Shown: positions 6,287-7,513 of the stretch, one piece after another
Layout: each line of letters opens with the position of its first letter
Position numbering within the stretch: position 1 is the stretch's first letter
Origin: CALLMJ01 sp964493765
GTDB taxonomy: Bacteria; Bacteroidota; Bacteroidia; J057; CALLMJ01
DNA length: 7,513 nucleotides
Direction: 5' to 3'
Assembly (NCBI GenBank): GCA_964493765.1
Contig: CAZBPK010000062.1
Span: 1 to 7,513 of the forward strand
Position numbers and translations under genes: made by a program
The notes under the pieces: generated by a model
Told to the model about the DNA's origin: nothing
The model's input: only the letters and a program-made list of their open reading frames with translations
Database searches by the model: none

Positions 6287-7513
6287 TTAATTCAGTTTCA
6301 AATCCACTAAATTTACTGGTAAAACCTTTGATACACCCATTTCTTCCATGGTTACGCCGTAAATTACGTTGGTGGTTACCATAGTTCTTTTGTTATGGGT
6401 AACAATTATGAATTGGGACTCTTGCGAAAAATCACGAATAATATTGTTAAATTTGTCAATATTGGCATCGTCTAATGGAGCATCTACCTCATCAAAAATA
6501 CAAAAAGGGGCGGGTTTGTATAAATAGATAGCAAAAAGCAAAGAAGTTGCAGTTAAAGTTTTTTCTCCACCTGATAATTGATTGATATTTAAAGGTCTTT
6601 TTCCTTTCGGTTTCGCAATTATATCAATAGAAGATTCTGTTGGATTTTCAGGGTCTAATAAAATTAAGTCGCAGGTATCTTCTTGAGTAAATAAAGATCT
6701 AAAAACACGAATAAAGTTTTCACGAATAGTTGTAAATGCTGAAATAAATTGTTCTTTAGCATTTTTATCAATTTCAGCTATGGTTTCTAATAAATCTTGT
6801 TTAGCTTTTAAAATATCTGTTCTTTGGCTTACAATAAAATCATATCTTTCTTTAATTTCTTTGTAGGCTTCAACAGCCATAGTATTGACTTCCCCAAATT
6901 GATGAATTTTATTTCTATAATCTATAACTTGTTGATAAACTGAATCTTCTGATGGTAAGTTTTGTGAATCTTCAAAAAGATCTTCTAATTTTAATTCATC
7001 GGGTTGAATGTTAAATTCCACTTGGAATCGTTCTGAAATGGCGTTCCATTGAATTTTAATTTCTGTTAATATTTCTTTTAAACGCTCAATTTCTTTTTCA
7101 AGATTTTCTTTTTTATTTCTTAGTTCTTTGATTTGATTTTCAGAACGTTGAATAGAATTTTTAAGGGTTCTAACGTTTTCTTCTTGTTCTGCTAAATGTT
7201 TTTTTGCATACTCTTTTTTCTCATATAATTCCACTAAGTCATCAGTATCAACGGAAAGTTTTGAGGATAGTGATTGAAGTTCTATTTGTAAATTTTCTAA
7301 TTCAATAGACCATTCTGCTAAGTTTTTATCAATTTTTTCATAATTTTCACGCCTAAATTTGATTTCTTGACGTATAGATTGAATTTGATTTTTTACATTT
7401 AAAAACTCTAAATTAGTTTTATTATATTGATTTTGTTGTTCATTAAAACGTTCATAAATTACTTGATATTGTTTATTTTGAATTTCATAATTTTCTTGTA
7501 AATCGGATAACTC
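6287..7513 (-). CDS. smc: SMC chromosome condensation ATPase, C-terminal part
   Basis: The minus-strand frame is open from the right edge at 7513 to the TAA at 6287-6289, giving the last 408 residues of a protein usually near 1,180 residues long. A GTG at 7234 lies inside the coiled coil and is not the start; the 93 codons upstream of it continue the same Glu/Lys/Gln/Asn-rich heptad-like sequence. After the coiled coil comes the conserved FGEVNTMAVEAY segment, then the C-terminal ABC head: signature LSGGEK (6560-6577), Walker B CIFDEVDAPLDD (6467-6502) and the H-loop VTHNK with its His at 6395-6397. SMC dimers form rings that extrude DNA loops and organise newly replicated origins, often loaded by ParB. 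The hinge and N-terminal head lie outside the window. RecN or SbcC are less likely because of the VNxMAxExY segment and the APLDDAN sequence after Walker B. Confidence 0.96.
   Translation of the reverse strand, partial: ELSDLQENYEIQNKQYQVIYERFNEQQNQYNKTNLEFLNVKNQIQSIRQEIKFRRENYEKIDKNLAEWSIELENLQIELQSLSSKLSVDTDDLVELYEKKEYAKKHLAEQEENVRTLKNSIQRSENQIKELRNKKENLEKEIERLKEILTEIKIQWNAISERFQVEFNIQPDELKLEDLFEDSQNLPSEDSVYQQVIDYRNKIHQFGEVNTMAVEAYKEIKERYDFIVSQRTDILKAKQDLLETIAEIDKNAKEQFISAFTTIRENFIRVFRSLFTQEDTCDLILLDPENPTESSIDIIAKPKGKRPLNINQLSGGEKTLTATSLLFAIYLYKPAPFCIFDEVDAPLDDANIDKFNNIIRDFSQESQFIIVTHNKRTMVTTNVIYGVTMEEMGVSKVLPVNLVDLKLN

Noticed and set aside
7232..7234. GTG at 7234 as the start of a short SMC-like protein
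   Set aside because: The frame stays open for 93 more codons to the right edge with the same coiled-coil character, so the gene is simply cut by the window.

Overview
The window is AT-rich DNA that fits a member of the Bacteroidota. Three things point there: a perfect TAnnTTTG promoter -7 box (TAACTTTG) in front of parA, gene starts without Shine-Dalgarno sequences, and the gene content (a DUF3109-family protein, a lipid-anchored NlpC/P60 protein, parA-parB and a long HD-type CCA-adding enzyme). I cannot place it below phylum from the sequence alone.

Layout. From the left edge to about 1553 a forward reading frame encodes a very basic protein made almost entirely of 15-18 residue repeats with the core H-[RK]-x-[LY]-D, ending in a non-repetitive domain of about 155 residues. 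The frame is open through position 3, so the gene is cut by the window edge and the ATG at 297 is internal. Two bases after its stop comes a Cys-rich DUF3109 protein (1556-2128), probably in the same transcript. Convergent to it is a secreted NlpC/P60 cysteine peptidase with a lipoprotein signal (2146-2865, minus). A 250-base non-coding stretch (2866-3115) holds the control region for this gene and for the divergent parA.

The forward block parA (3116-3913), parB (3927-4817) and cca (4823-6265) is tightly packed with gaps of 13 and 5 bases, so it looks like one operon. Convergent to it, 21 bases away, is the C-terminal third of SMC (6287 to beyond the right edge, minus). ParA, ParB and SMC are the three main parts of bacterial chromosome segregation: ParB binds parS and slides as a CTP clamp, ParA is the partner ATPase, and ParB loads SMC. 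Having them within about 4.4 kb gives this half of the window a chromosome-maintenance theme. No good parS site was found in it.

The most unusual item is the repeat protein at the left. I do not recognise its family. Its repeats change along the chain from a Cys-free, Arg/Lys-rich form to a form with one Cys and usually one His per unit, and four DNA copies of one 45-bp unit are identical, which suggests recent expansion or homogenisation.
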